From: Spirodela intermedia
Lineage: Eukaryota; Streptophyta; Magnoliopsida; Alismatales; Araceae
Direction of reading: 5' to 3'
Assembly (NCBI GenBank): GCA_902729315.2
Contig: LR746276.1
Coordinates: 5,210,669 to 5,274,668, forward strand
Length of the DNA: 64,000 nt
Position numbers and translations under genes: made by a program. The first letter of the stretch is position 1, and each line of letters starts with the position of its first letter. Of this stretch, positions 10,301-22,878 are shown piece by piece. The notes beneath the pieces are model-generated. The model was not told the DNA's origin. It saw only the letters and a list, made by a program, of their open reading frames with translations, and did no database searches.

Positions 10301-12870
10301 TATTAGGAAGAACATGGCAAGGGATTAAAAGACAAAGGACAGGAACAGGTTTTTTTATGTGCCTTCTAATAGAGACATGCATATAGCAGGAATCAAACTT
10401 TGATACTAGCAAATTCATGGTTCTTTTGGATAAATATTCCAGAAGTCCTCGCCCTGACACCCACTAAGTAGCCTAGAATTCAAGGGGCAAAGTAAGATGT
10501 AAAAAGTTAACTTGAATGTACTTTCTAAATTCAAACTGTTTATAGAGGTTACTAAGGCTCCAACTCAAGCCCTCTTTGTAAAAAGAAATCTCAACTTTTT
10601 GAGCCATTTTTTGTCTCATGTTGATTAGTTTTATCCACATGGAGACTCTCTCGCATCAGTAACAGTGAGATAACCATATATGGGTTACAAGTTCCAAGAG
10701 ATCCTCATGAAAATATTGGCACCATGTTTTGATTTTACCCTCAAACACTACTAACCAAAAAATACTGAAATCCTTGTTTTTTTTTTGTTTTTTTTTTTTT
10801 TGTTGTTTAAAGGACATCTGTAACCACAAGCACCAAGAGTCCAGCAGAGCAATACATATGTAGCAAGTCGGAACTAAATCTGATTAATAACTACAAGAAC
10901 CAAGGTAGAGAAGATGATAGACTTTACCATGGCAGCATCAGGACAACTAGCGGGAAAACACTATATATAGATCCCCTCCAGCAGCACTTCTTATACAGCA
11001 TCCCTAATCACAGACTTTACTTTTTAGTTCTCAATCTCTCTACCTTAAGGAATTTAAACGACATTGTTGGGTGAGAAATTTCCCTCCACCGAACACATTT
11101 GAATTAGGGTTTTGGGGACTGTATCCTTACCCAAACTATATCATCTTCTTCCTCTCATTCCTCCCGTCTCATCAATATCACAGTGCCCTTTCCAAGCATC
11201 AGCAAGAAAACCCAACCCCCTGCCACTCATACAACTCCCAGCTTAAATCTACGTGTATCTAGTCCATTATTCATTATTTTCAATAGAAATAAAATGGAAA
11301 ATTGTCTCATAACACCAGGAAGGACCACAATTCGAAAATTATTTGATATGAAATTAAAAGATACGTCGACAGCCATCTTCCTAATTGTAGCCTTTCTAAA
11401 TCACTAACCTTGATAATAATATAACACCTCCGTCAAAAGGAGAATGCCCACTATAAGAAGTCAATTCTATAGTCATGATCACAAGATTCTTAGAATTAGC
11501 AGATAAGAATGGGGCATCCAGTCCTACAACTAACATAATTGCAAATGCCGACTCCATCTTACAAACCAAAAAGAGGACAGGAACATCTGCCCTACGAGAT
11601 CAACTTATTTCCCCTCTATAATCGTTTGACAGCCATGACAGTAGTGTTGAGGAGAAATATTAACGAAATATTAACGAAAAATTAACCACTATTGTTATTT
11701 TATGCTGCATAACTATCTTCAAGACCATATATCCAATCTACATAAAAGAATATTTGTCATTTTTACGCAGAACACTCAACTACAGATAGAAATGTTAGCT
11801 TACTAAGCACTTTATTCAACGTAAAAGAGAAGGAAAAATTACTCATTAAAATCAAACCAACGGATTTAAAAGACAATGAAATGTAAGATGATAAAATCAG
11901 TGGAAAGTAGAGACCAAAGCAACAAACAACAATTCTAGAGTTAAAATCATTACTACTGTATGCACCTAACATGGGATCACTACTGCACAAAAGCAGGTAA
12001 CTATAAAGTAAAAAAATCGTTTACAATTATTTTCACACTAGAGTTAACAAGTGATGTCTGCATCTTAACAGTCACTAAAGCTACGATGGAGTTTGACAGA
12101 TTACCCTGGTTCAGCAATCCACTACAGTGCGGCAGAACCTGTATAAAGGGGTTGAGCTTTTTACGTTCTGCCAGAAGCTCAGACAAATACCTGCAACCAA
12201 AATTCACTCGTTAGTATCATTAAAGTTCCTCTAAAAAAGTAAGAAGGTTCGAGTCCACTAGCCAGAAATTCTTTCAGATAGCATCAGGCCGTCACGCTCA
12301 GCAAAGAATAGCAACAAGGGCTAGGAAAATAAATTCAACAAGGTTATCTCTTTCAAAAATCCAAAAAGCTCCCATGGAAAGGATCACTGTTGCTTCACAA
12401 AGACACCAAAAAAAGAAAAAATGGCCAGGGATAAAATCCAAAACCACAATCATTCCCGGTAGGAACACGCACCAGAAAGTGATTAAACGAAACGCAAAAC
12501 GTCCAAGCTAACAAAACAATGAAAATTACGATTAAAATCGCAGAAAGATCCACTCAACCATGCAGCAAAGATGAAGAAAACCAAGAATTCAGAAACAAAC
12601 CATCACCACCCCAACCTACACCCCCGGACCGCAATAGGACACGACCAAACTGGAAGCCGGTAACGCGTAGCAGAAGCAACAACCCAAGATAGTAACCGAC
12701 CGAAATTTCCAGAGGATACAATCATCCAAATCAAAGGTAGCATGACGGGCATACTTCTCCTGCTCCACCAGCGCAGCAGAGGCGGCGCGCATGCCGGAGA
12801 TGTGATGTGACTGCGGAGCGGTGGATGGAGAACGCGACGGGGAGTACCCCATGTACCTGCCCGAAGACAT
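7356..12870 (-). CDS. KH-domain RNA-binding protein of the STAR/Quaking type
   Basis: Seven coding exons on the minus strand: 12870-12755, 12190-12105, 9549-9404, 8470-8351, 8269-8153, 7726-7583 and 7499-7356. Phases join cleanly and give 290 residues. Residues 30-70 match the dimerisation region ([19 protein letters not shown]). Residues 145-235 are the KH domain, with [19 protein letters not shown] holding the GxxG loop GPRG at 165-168, then [15 protein letters not shown] and [10 protein letters not shown]. The C-terminus has [14 protein letters not shown] and a basic end (KRAKTRS), a likely nuclear signal. This is the architecture and usual length of plant SPIN1/At2g38610-like proteins, which bind RNA and link to flowering and splicing control; the role here is inferred. 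Intron 2 (9550-12104) is the largest. Intron 6 carries a GAT repeat. At the exon 4/5 junction Met replaces the Asn usual before YNFVG. Confidence 0.93.
7532..7565. repeat. GAT/ATG trinucleotide microsatellite in the last intron of the KH gene
   Basis: About eleven near-perfect GAT units lie between the donor of exon 6 and the acceptor of exon 7 on the minus strand. Confidence 0.9.
9550..12104 (-). other. Large intron 2 of the KH gene
   Basis: An AT-rich intron of about 2.5 kb between the exons encoding the dimerisation helix and the following linker. It holds poly-T tracts near 10775-10800, short repeats such as GAAATATTAACGAAA near 11655, and only short, unconvincing open frames. I saw no transposon protein and no tRNA. 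Confidence 0.6.
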
Positions 12871-13440
12871 GTCTTCTTGGTTCCCCTTCCACCAACAAGA
12901 TTCAACCCCCCTGACCTCCGCACCGATAACAAGGGTCCCCGTTGCCCGTTGCCCGCCGCCAAGATGTGCCCGTCTCTCTCCTCCGTTGACCCCGCCCCAC
13001 GCTGCGGAACCGGGGCCGTAGCGGGCGGTGATCGGGGTCAGTCCCCATTGCCGAAGATTAGGTTTTTATAGGCGACCGGAGAGGGGTGACTCCAGTAGAG
13101 GAAGACGAAGAGAACGCCGACGAGTCTCACCCTCACTGCGCTTCCTCCCCCCTTCTTCACTTTGATTTTCTACCCCTCTTGTTGACTCCCCTCAGTCAAC
13201 GGGCCGAGTCGGGGCCTGTTCCCCCGAGCGAAGCCCGTTTTCTTGCCCGGCTTAGCCAGAAAAAACCCGGTTCGACATATCCAGAGACTTGTCACATTCG
13301 GGCTTAACTTGCCTTTTTTAATTAGCCCGAATCGGGCCCAAAATTTTATTTTATGGGCAATTTGTGATGACCCACACCAATATAAGCATAATGTTCACGG
13401 TATGCACAACATTTACAATATCTATTTATAGATCAAGACA
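12871..13440. other. Leader/promoter region of the KH gene
   Basis: GC-rich up to about 13300 with CGGGCC/GGCCC motifs (for example GGGCCCAAAATTTT near 13337), then AT-rich. It lies directly upstream of the minus-strand KH gene, so the transcription start should be in 12900-13150. I could not place a TATA box with confidence. Confidence 0.4.
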
Positions 13441-14405
13441 AAAGATCTAACAATATCTACCAATTATGTAAGAATCTAAGAACTTAGCATGGTGTTTTAG
13501 GCATAATAGTTTGACATTCATTAGAAGGGGAGAAGGCACCATAATATCAACTAACACTCTAGCTAAGGTAAAATGTTGCATGATAACATCTTAGATACCC
13601 AAGAACTACTAACATTAACTTATTATGTAAGAATCAAAGAATGTAGTATGATGTTTCAAGCATACTGGTTTGACATTCATCAAAAGGGGACAAAGGCATC
13701 ATAATAGTAGCTAACAGTCTAGCCAAGTCAAAGTGTCACATGATAACACCTCATGTACCTAATAACTACTAATATCAATTAATTATGTAAGAATCTAAGA
13801 ACTTAGCATGATGTTTTAGGCATAATAGTTTGACATTCATTAGAAGGGAACAAGGAACCATGATATCAACTAACACTCTAGCTAAGGTAAAATGTTGCAT
13901 GATAACATCTTAGATACCCAAGAACTACTAATATTAACTGATTATGCAAGAATCAAAGAATGTAGTATGATGTTTCAAGCATACTGGTTTGACATTCATC
14001 AGAAGGGGACAAAGGCATCATGATAGTAGCTAACAGTCTAGCCAAGTCAAAGTGTCACATGATAACACCTCAAGTACCTAATAACTACTAATATCAATTA
14101 ATTATGTAAGAATCTAAGAACTTAGCATGATGTTTTAGGCATAATAGTTTGACATTCATTAGAAAGGGACAAGGCATCAGTTTGACACTAGCTAACAATC
14201 TAGCTAAAGCATACTGTCACATGATAACATCTTAGATACCAAAGAACTACTAATATCAATTGATTATGTAAGAATCAAAGAATGTAGCATGATGTTTTAG
14301 GCATAATATCTTGACATTCATCAGAAGGGGACAAGGTATCATAATAGTAGCTAACAATCTAATTAAGTCAAAGTGTCACATGAAAACACTTTAGGTACTT
14401 GTGTG
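13440..14405. repeat. Tandem repeat, about 160-bp monomers in two alternating types
   Basis: A landmark string ATTATG(T/C)AAGAATC recurs at 13463, 13622, 13782, 13941, 14101 and 14263, giving spacings of 159-162 bases and six copies. Copies 1, 3 and 5 continue TAAGAACTTAGCATG, while copies 2, 4 and 6 continue AAAGAATGTAG(T/C)ATG. The array is therefore built of A-B dimers of about 320 bases. Each unit also contains conserved TTTGACATTCAT and CATGATAACA(T/C)C blocks. It lies between two divergently transcribed genes. No coding potential was seen. Confidence 0.9.
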
Positions 14406-14840
14406 CCCCTATATAAGAGATAAACCCCAACATGTGGGGGGGTAGCTTGTTCTTCCTTATCTTATATATCCAATTTATGTGTAGAGTGTGTACTCCATTT
14501 TTGTTGGATCTCATTGAAAATTTGATGTCACAGAGGATGCCCTATGTTTGTCATATGAGTAGATTATGTGTTGTTAAGAAATCCCCAGATGATGCATAAT
14601 GTTGCCCACTTTACCCCCATTTGATTCAATTTATTTGATACTTTTCCCATTTACCTTGGTACAACACACCAATCTATTTGGCCCAATTAAATATAGGCCC
14701 AGTATGCCCAATTAAGTATAAGCCCATCTCTTCTAGCTTTTTCTTTAAAGCTGATGCGGCTCATCTATAAAATATTCGCTCACCTAGGCCCGGTCTGAGA
14801 CCGTTAGGGGTATATGTATAATTAAATACAATATGAGGGC
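14406..14840. other. Upstream region of the C2/helical-protein gene
   Basis: Non-coding sequence after the satellite. It contains GGCCCAATTAAATATAGGCC-type motifs near 14680-14730, including GGCCCA, resembling site II (TCP-binding) elements of plant promoters. No gene was seen. Confidence 0.45.
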
Positions 14841-14847
14841 TATAAAA
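14841..14847 (+). promoter_or_regulatory. TATA box of the C2/helical-protein gene
   Basis: TATAAAA sits about 210 bases before the ATG at 15051, in front of a CT-rich leader. This implies a transcription start near 14875. The position and the perfect core support it; transcript data are not available here. Confidence 0.6.
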
Positions 14848-15050
14848 CGACGTCAGAGTTTCAAACCCAGAAAAGCAGAGTAGACGCTTCAAACTAGCCG
14901 TTATACGTCTCCTTCCTCCTTCCACCTCCTCCAGCTGTGGTTCCTCAAGAAACCCCCAGTAGTACTAGTATTCGCTCTACCCTCGAGTTCTTCCTCGCCA
15001 CTTCGTACTGGGAGCAAATTCCTCTCTCCATCCGAGATTCGGGAAGAAAA

Positions 15051-18000
15051 ATGTTTACCGAAGGGCTCGACGAGGCGGCCATCAGTTGGGTGAAGCAGGT
15101 GGGCACTCCGAGCTCCCCCTTCTGATCCATCCTTCAGATTTCCTGCTCTTTTTCTCGACCTTCGTGTTCTTGTTTCCTCCATCTGAAACCGTATCGTTTG
15201 ATTTTTCCCTGTTTAATCGAGTTTTTTGTAGATGAAGACCCCACTTCGGTTTCTCCTCCCGAAACCCATTTTGGAGACAACACGATTGCGTGCTTCCGAT
15301 TCTAGTTTTTTTTTTTTTTAATACTCGATTTCTTTCGGAGCTTGGAATCCGGTGGTATTAATTTGGCTAATTCATATTATGCGTTGGAATCTATCATCTC
15401 AACTGCCGCAGGGATCCCATGTCGATCAAAAACCGCGGTCTCCGCTCGCCGAGAAGATCCCGCTGGGTCCGATCCCACCAGATGCGCCCTCGCTGTGCAA
15501 CAGAAACAGCTACTTATCTTCGTCCAGTGCTCTTCCCCCTCTGAAGTTATACTCCAGCTTCCTCGGCCCAATCCCAAGCTTGAATCTCGATTTCAACGAC
15601 GATGATGACGACGACGACAAGGAGAGCATCGCCTCCGCTCCAAGCGGCGTCAACTTCAGCTACTCCGACTCTGTCGACGAGGAATGTCTGGCATCGAGCG
15701 ATTCCGATTTGCTCGAGAATCCGACCGGCCGAAACGGCGAGGAGGAGGTGATCAATTCCTACGTGACCTCTGGTGAGGAAGCAGCGAGCGAGAAAAATTC
15801 CACTCACCGCCCGACGTTGGTCAGAGGCCCTTCTTGGGAGAACCTGAAGATTGAAGTTCCAGTCAACGCTAGAGGGCTGATGTTCAGGGATATGGGAGCC
15901 AATGGATCCTCGGCTGGGACCTCTTTTTCATGGAACTATCCCCATAATCATGATCAGATTGGAAACCTCAGTTCAAGGGTAAGACGACTAGCTCCCGGTT
16001 AAGCTAACTATTCTATCTTAATAAGAGCATCGTCGCTGGTTCTTAGATTACTTGATAAAATTCGGTTTTTAATGAGTCTTCTGCACATGATTTAGGGTCA
16101 ACAGCCGATTGGAGCTGTTCCTCCGGCCCCTTTCGTGGACATTGGTACCCCAAGCGCTCCCCCTATCATGGAAAATGGAAGAGAAGAACTTCGGATTTCG
16201 GAAGATGAACGAGAGGCAACGATCCCCGGCATAGATGGGAGAGACTGGACGCTACCCACTGATGGCAGGGAAACCATGGGGATGGAGCAGGAATCAGATG
16301 GCGTGGAGGCACGTCGAGAGAAGGAGACCATTTCCTCGGAGCTGAAGCCGCAGCTGAAGAACATCGATGATCCTTGGACCACTCTGCCCAGCTACCACAG
16401 CAGCAACCATAATGCATGGCAGACCTTCGTGGCATACGACGCCTGTTTCCGCCTGTGTCTGAATGCGTGGGCGAGAGACTGTATGGAGGCGCCGCAGTTT
16501 CTCCAAGACGAGTGCTTTCTTCTGAGGAACGCATTTGGGTGTGTTGATTACTCAACTGAGAGCTTCAGTCACCGAAATTCAGCCTCCACTTTTGAAGGAG
16601 AACCCCTCTTTCTCTTTACTTAGAGTGATGGGTCTCCTCTATTCTGCAGATTACAAAGGTTTTTGTTGCAACCGAGAGGCCAAGCATTGAGGGATGGAAG
16701 GTCCTTTGACAGTCCCAAGGAAACTAGCGGTGTGAAGGAGAAGAAGGTGGTGGGGAAGATCAAGGTTGAAGGTACAAACCTGTATGACAATTTGTGAAAA
16801 TACGTGACAGAAAATGAGTAGTGTAACTTGAATTGGTGTTCTTCAAATTTAAGGTAGATCTGTGCTCTTGGGACCTAAGAAACATATTAGATTGGCACAT
16901 AAATGGAAAAACAGTGCTAAAAGACCTTGCCTCCGGGTGTAGATTAACTTGGGTATATTGCTGAAAAGAGATCCAAAACATTCAATCACCAGGAACTTTG
17001 TATGATATTAAATGTTGATCATTGGGATATATAATACGTCTATGTTTCCGTCCACTTGATGGCCAGAGAGTGGATGGAATTCTCAAAATAATAGGTTTGG
17101 CAAAAGTTTTTTTTTATGGATTCTTATTTTTCGAAGTAATTTTCTTGCATCACTCTACTTTACAGAAAATGGGCCCATTCGTTCTTAAGAAAGTCTATTC
17201 AAATTTACTGTCCAGTAACATCTCCAATATGCGGATAACATTTTTTTATATTCATTTACATGCATTTCAGATAATGAAATACATGTAAGGTCATGTTTGC
17301 ATCTACCCTTCCGGGTGAGCCTTTCTAGTCAAAATCATCATCATAATTTCATATTTTTATGAGCGGCGGCAAATTTCTCAGAGAGAAGAGAAGTCACTGA
17401 TCGATGTCTTCGTTTGAAAAATTGTCAGAAATTATCAAAGTATTAGCTTCCAGAAGAAGAAAAACATACTAACAACATCATTCGTTGAGATTTTAAAGGG
17501 TAAATTGTATTAAAAAAATGGTTTTCTTAATCAATATCCCTAAATTTATTGTCTTATCCAATTTTTAGTCACTGACTTGTGGAAGTGATCCATGAACGAC
17601 AGTCAAGAAAGTTCGGATGGTACCACAGAGAAAACTCCATGGAGAATACTCACCAGGAGCTTTGCTTGTGAAATCTGGAGCTGAGTACGTTCGACAGGCC
17701 TCAGCATTGCTGAGGACTCAGATTAATTCCTTAAAGACAGCCTCATACCCTGTTGCACAAGAAGGTGATGCACTTATATCATGATTCACACCATCTTTCA
17801 TCTTCAATATGAGAATGGCCACCTCTTCTAACGTGCACTTGCAGATTCTCTTTATTGCTTGCTGTCATTGAGAAGCTCAACCGAGGAGGCACATGAAGAT
17901 AAAGCTCCAGCTGTTTGCTCACAACCAGGGAGTGGGGATTCTCATATCTTGTAAGTCTCCAATGACATCACCGGTAGTCTTAATCTTGTGGAAAATTCTA

Positions 18001-21000
18001 ATTTATAAATTATACATTCCAAACTCTAATTTATGTCGAAGTAGATCGAGAAAAAAATATATTTCAACCAGGATTCATGGCATGCTACTCTGAAGAAAGA
18101 GTTCAAAACCATATTTTATAAATTTTAAAAAAAACATCTGAATTTTGTGTTTTGATAGGAATTGCTTATATTTTATTGATTCATTGCATCTTTTTATTAA
18201 ATAATTGACGACATAATCGTTCTGATGCATGCCATTTTAGAAAAAAGCTCATCGAATATGACTATATGGATTCTCCTGCTTGTTGTACCCTATTATTTTC
18301 TTAAAAAATCATCTCTATTTCAAGCTCCCGAGTTCTATAAATGGATAGTTTTATGGAAATGGGTTCTAAATCATATGATCAATGTAACGTGAAAATCAAT
18401 TGGCAGTTACCCAGAAAGCCAAGGAGATGCTATCCTCGTCGAGGTCCAGAATTTAAACAAGGCTACTCAAGGTCGCGCAATAATTCCTGTTTCATCTTTG
18501 ACTGAGAACCTCGTATGCATCCTTGACCTCAGTTCATCCAGAGTTTCCTCTAGAATTCTTCTCACCAATAATAACCTCACTGACGCTAAGCTTCATTCTC
18601 CATAGCAGTGTGATAGACCTCAGTGGTGGCCAATCTATCGTGATGATAATGAATGTGTTGGGAAGGTCCAGCTCTCTGTCAGCTGCTTCAGCACCTATGG
18701 CGGGACGAATAGCATAAAGGTTGCCAATTGGGTTACTTAAAACTTATCAAGTCAAGCTCTTGCGAAGGATTTAATGGCGTAAATATTAACTGTAATTTTC
18801 CCTGCCCAAAAGTAAATCTGTGGTCCTTCTGATGAACTCAGGGTGGCACTGTGGTGGAAACTGTGGTGTATGACTCTGTGTTGGAGGCAGCAATGCGTGC
18901 TCAACCTGTTCTTCCCAGAAATTTACACATTGAAGGTGCATGGAAGTGGCTGCTTAATGAATTCGCTGATTATTATGGAGTTTCGGATGCATACACCAAG
19001 CTGAGGTCCGAAATGTGTCCCCCCATTAATCATCTCATGGGCCATTAATGTTTGAATATTCTCATGTATAAATATATGCATGCTTCTCTGAATGGAGTTC
19101 AACATTCAACAGGTATGTTTCATATATCATGAATATGGCTACACCCACGAAGGACTGCTTAGAGCTATTGCATGAGCTATTACTGCCTGTGGTGAAAGCC
19201 CGCCATGAAAATAGCCTGAACAGGCAGGAGGTATACTTTTCTTTGGTCTGCCAAAATGTTATTTTTTTGGGGGGTTTCAGTGATATTTCTAAACACTGAT
19301 TTCTGAATTTTTATTACTATTAATATTATGACTACTATTATGATAATTATGATGATGAAGATGATGTTCTTGCTATAATGAGTTTCCTATATGCAAGAAA
19401 ACTACTTTGACCGATTCAAACGATGTACCATGATAATCTACAGAAAAAAACCATTTTAATCGCCTCATGGAAGACATTGCACTTCCCTTTGTTCAACGAT
19501 GAAAATGTCTGTTCACTTCATTGTTCTACTAGCAATGATGGCGTTCTTGGCCTACCTGCAATTAATTCAGGTCTCTACTTGAGCTTCACTACTTCCTCTG
19601 TAATGATTAATTAACTTCATAACACATTAACTACATCTTCTTGATTAATTTATTATGCTTTCCTCCAACCCTAAAACAGAATCCGGACATTGATTTATCT
19701 CATGATAATATTTTTTTCTGAATCACTCTCTTCTCCTTACGGATTTTGAGCCGCAAGGTATGAATTTAAACACTAGTTTGATCATTTATGATGCAGAAAA
19801 GCTTGTTGCTAGAATGTGAAGCTCAAGTAGAAAATCTGCTTGCGACTACTTTCAAGAACTACAAATCATTAGACGACCTGTCTCCCACTGGCTTGGCTGA
19901 CACTTGTCATCCACCATCAGAGGCCTCTCCTCAAGCTTTGGCCCCAGCAGTGCAATTGTACACTCTTCTTCATGACATACTTTCTCAAGAGGGCCAGAGC
20001 ATGTTGAGAAAATATCTCCAGGTGATGCTTTGCTCTTGATGTGATGCACTTAGGGCTGGTCTGTGATTTGGGATAAATTAATTTCACTGAGGAGATATCT
20101 TCTACCGTTTAAATGAATCCCAATTTTTTCTGTGAATATATTTTTACTATTTATGAATGTTTCCTCCGTAATAAGAGCACAAATTTCTGTTATGATATGA
20201 ATTAAATTTCATCCTCTGTGGACTACTTAAACAATCATATTTACCGGTTATGAATAAAGTTTCCCTTTTTATGAATAATTTTTTGCTTTTTATGAATGTC
20301 TTCAGACTGTAGACGTACCCAGGAAGCAGCTATAGACGTTTGTCTTCCTAATTTATTTTTTCTGAATACCTATTTACTATTTATGGACACTGATCTGACT
20401 GTTTAAACAATCATTGTTAACTATTATGAATATTACCCAGGAAGATTTAAACGTTGTTCTCCTAAATTTTTGGATGATTATGTTTTCACTATTTATGAAC
20501 CAGTTCCTCCTCGGATTCTCGGATTAAATGCCACCCTCTGCAGATGGCTGCAGCCAAAAGGTGCAGATGGCTCATGGTGGAGACCGACGAGTTTGTCTTG
20601 GGCAACTCCGAGGGTCTGGTCACCGACCCCATCACCATATCCACCGCTTATCTAAAGATGAAGGCCTTGTGTATCAGCATAAGATCAGAGATTGAGGTAG
20701 ATATTAGGATTCACAACCAGCACATACTGCCCAGGTTCTGCCTTCTCCTCCACTCCATGTTCTTGAGGAATTCTTCAATAATTCCCTCTTTTTTTCTGCC
20801 ACTTTTTTATTTTAATTTGGGCTTTTCTTATTTCAGCTCGATAGATCTTCCGAGTATAGCCGCTTCCCTCTACAGTCCAGAGTTGTGCAAGAGACTCCGA
20901 GCTTTTCTTGCGACTTGCCCCCCTTCCAAGCCTGCTCCGCATGTCACTGAGCTTCTGAGTGCTTCCGCTGACTTTGAAAGAGATCTTCAGTCATGGAACA

Positions 21001-21674
21001 TTCCGTAAGTGTGAAAAAGACAGCCAATGATAAGTAATTCTCTTTGAGACATAATCGATCATGAGAAGTATCATAAATGGTAGGGAATTTAAAATAAAAA
21101 ATAAATAAAGATGGAGAATTTTAATTAAAGTTTAGACTTTTGATTGCTGATGTATTTTCCAAAGAAGGGAAAAAATGAGTTTGGTCAACCATGAGATGTT
21201 TACCACTTCTGCTCATCTTCCCCAGTCCAAAGGTAAAAAAAATGGAGGGGAAACGAAGATAATTTAGCCGATTTGAGATTGTTGAGAGCATTAATTCTTA
21301 AGATTGAGATCTTAAGTCTGTGAGGTATTTTTCGCTCTTATTTTCGACTCTGACTTCTAAAAAGCAGTTAGTCAACCATAAGAAGCTTGACTGCTTCTGC
21401 TTATCTTCTGCAGCCCAGCGCAGAGCGGAGTGGTGTCCAAGGACCTGTTCCATGATTACATCATGGTGTGGATTCAAGAGACGAGGCTTCACTTGCTCGA
21501 GCAGTGCAGGTCCGAGAAGCTGCCCTGGTCGGGGGCGTTGACCAACTACTCCACCTCTCCCTTCGTAGAGAATATGTATGAGCAGGTCAAAGGAACCCTG
21601 ATCGAGTACGAGGTGGTCATCAAACGGTGGCCCCAGTATCTCCTCCATTTGGAAGCTGTGAGTCTCCTCCCCAA

Positions 21675-21730
<56 letters not shown>

Positions 21731-22878
21731 GGGGTACTGCTCACATAAAAAGGCCGTCGCCGACGTTGAGCGGACGATCATGAAGACCCTAGAGAAGCAG
21801 TACGCAGAGATTCTAGCCCCTCTGAGAGAGAGCTTCCCTAAGCTCCTCGAGAAGCACGTCCAGAAGCTCACCGGGCGTCAGTCCGCCGCCATCTACTTCG
21901 TCCCTGACCAAGTACGTTGACCTCGCAGCTCAACATTCAGCTTCCATGCCTAAACACACTCTGACCTCCTCTCTCTCCCTCTCTCTCTGCGCGGCCATGG
22001 CAGCTGGGGACGTTTCTGAACACCGTGAAGAGGATTCTCGACACGCTGCATGGGAAGGTGGAGCAGCTACTGAGGTCGTGGGAGCCGGTGCTGACGGTGA
22101 TCGGTGACGGGAAGTCCGCCTTCGGCGAGCAGATGAACGGAATCACGGTCTTGCTGAGGAAGAAGTTCAAGAACTACGTGCAGGCCATCGTCGAGAAGCT
22201 CGTGGGAAATGTGAGTATCCATCCATCTGCTTCAAGCTCAGATCTTTCCGTTTGCAGAAATGGATTCGTTGACGCCCTCGAAACGATTGTCTCCAGACGA
22301 AGGCCGCGAGAGCGACCAGGCTGAAGAGGGTGCTCGAAGAAACCAGAGATTCAGACGGTGAGGCCGAGGTTAGAGAGAGGCTGCTCCCACTGTGCCTGCT
22401 ACTGACGGATTCCATCAGGAACCTCCATGGCTGCCTCTCCAGCAGGATCTTCGTGACTGTCTGCAGGGGTCTGTGGGACCGGATGGGACAGGTGAATGAA
22501 TGGAGCAGCTATTCTTCCTCGATTAAATTTACTATTATAGTATCTTCTGGCGCCATTAAACTTCCAGTGAGAGTAACTTCACCCTCTTTCTCTGAGGTTT
22601 TGATCAGATTGTGCTCGGCTTTCTTGAGAGCCGGAAGGAGAACAGGGTCTGGTACAGAGCCTCCGACCGCGCCTTATCGGTGAGGGCGCCACCTGCTTGC
22701 GCTAAAGCTTCATATTTTCATGGATTCTTCTGACCGACGTTGACTTTTGGGAGATCTGCTGCAGGTCTTGGACGACTTCTTTGCCTCCCAGATGCAGACG
22801 TTCCAGGGGAACTCCCTGCAGGAGAAGGACCTCGACCCTCCCCGTTCGGTGATGGAGGCGCGGTCTATTCTTCGTTGA
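15051..22878 (+). CDS. Conserved plant protein with C2-like segment and long helical C-terminus (At5g65440/At4g24610 type)
   Basis: Nineteen exons: 15051-15098, 15412-15978, 16096-16538, 16650-16771, 17603-17764, 17845-17950, 18407-18512, 18609-18719, 18842-19005, 19113-19230, 19797-20021, 20544-20734, 20837-21004, 21414-21657, 21753-21911, 22004-22210, 22297-22491, 22608-22679 and 22765-22878. All phases fit, giving 1,173 residues. Residues 1-16 (MFTEGLDEAAISWVKQ) are the family start. Residues 17-300 are acidic and probably disordered. A conserved block around AYDACFRLCLNAWA follows (about 315-355). Residues 390-555 look C2-like (GDAILVEVQN, WWPIYRDDNECVGKVQL). Residues 560-1150 are helical, with YYGVSDAYTKLR, TPTKDCLELLHELL, SWNIPPAQSG and TVCRGLWDRMGQ. 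Recognition rests on recall of the Arabidopsis family, whose function is not established. The C2-plus-helices layout suggests a membrane-tethering role, as in Munc13-like proteins, but that is inference. Intron 14 carries a long CT run. Confidence 0.92.
21674..21729. repeat. CT microsatellite in intron 14 of the C2/helical-protein gene
   Basis: An almost pure CT run fills most of a 95-base intron and ends about 23 bases before the AG acceptor, so it also supplies the polypyrimidine tract. Confidence 0.95.

Noticed and set aside
12244-12262. GGTTCGAGTCC, resembling a tRNA B box
   Set aside because: No A box lies at the right distance, and no acceptor or anticodon stem can be drawn around it.
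13440-14405. Regular repeats considered as a CRISPR array
   Set aside because: The whole 160-base unit is repeated without unique spacers, and the window is a plant nuclear genome. It is a tandem satellite.
20120-20510. Recurring TTTACTATTTATGAAT and ACCCAGGAAG strings in intron 11 of the C2/helical-protein gene
   Set aside because: Offsets between the copies are inconsistent (about 118 and 175 bases), so I could not support a clean tandem repeat or an element.
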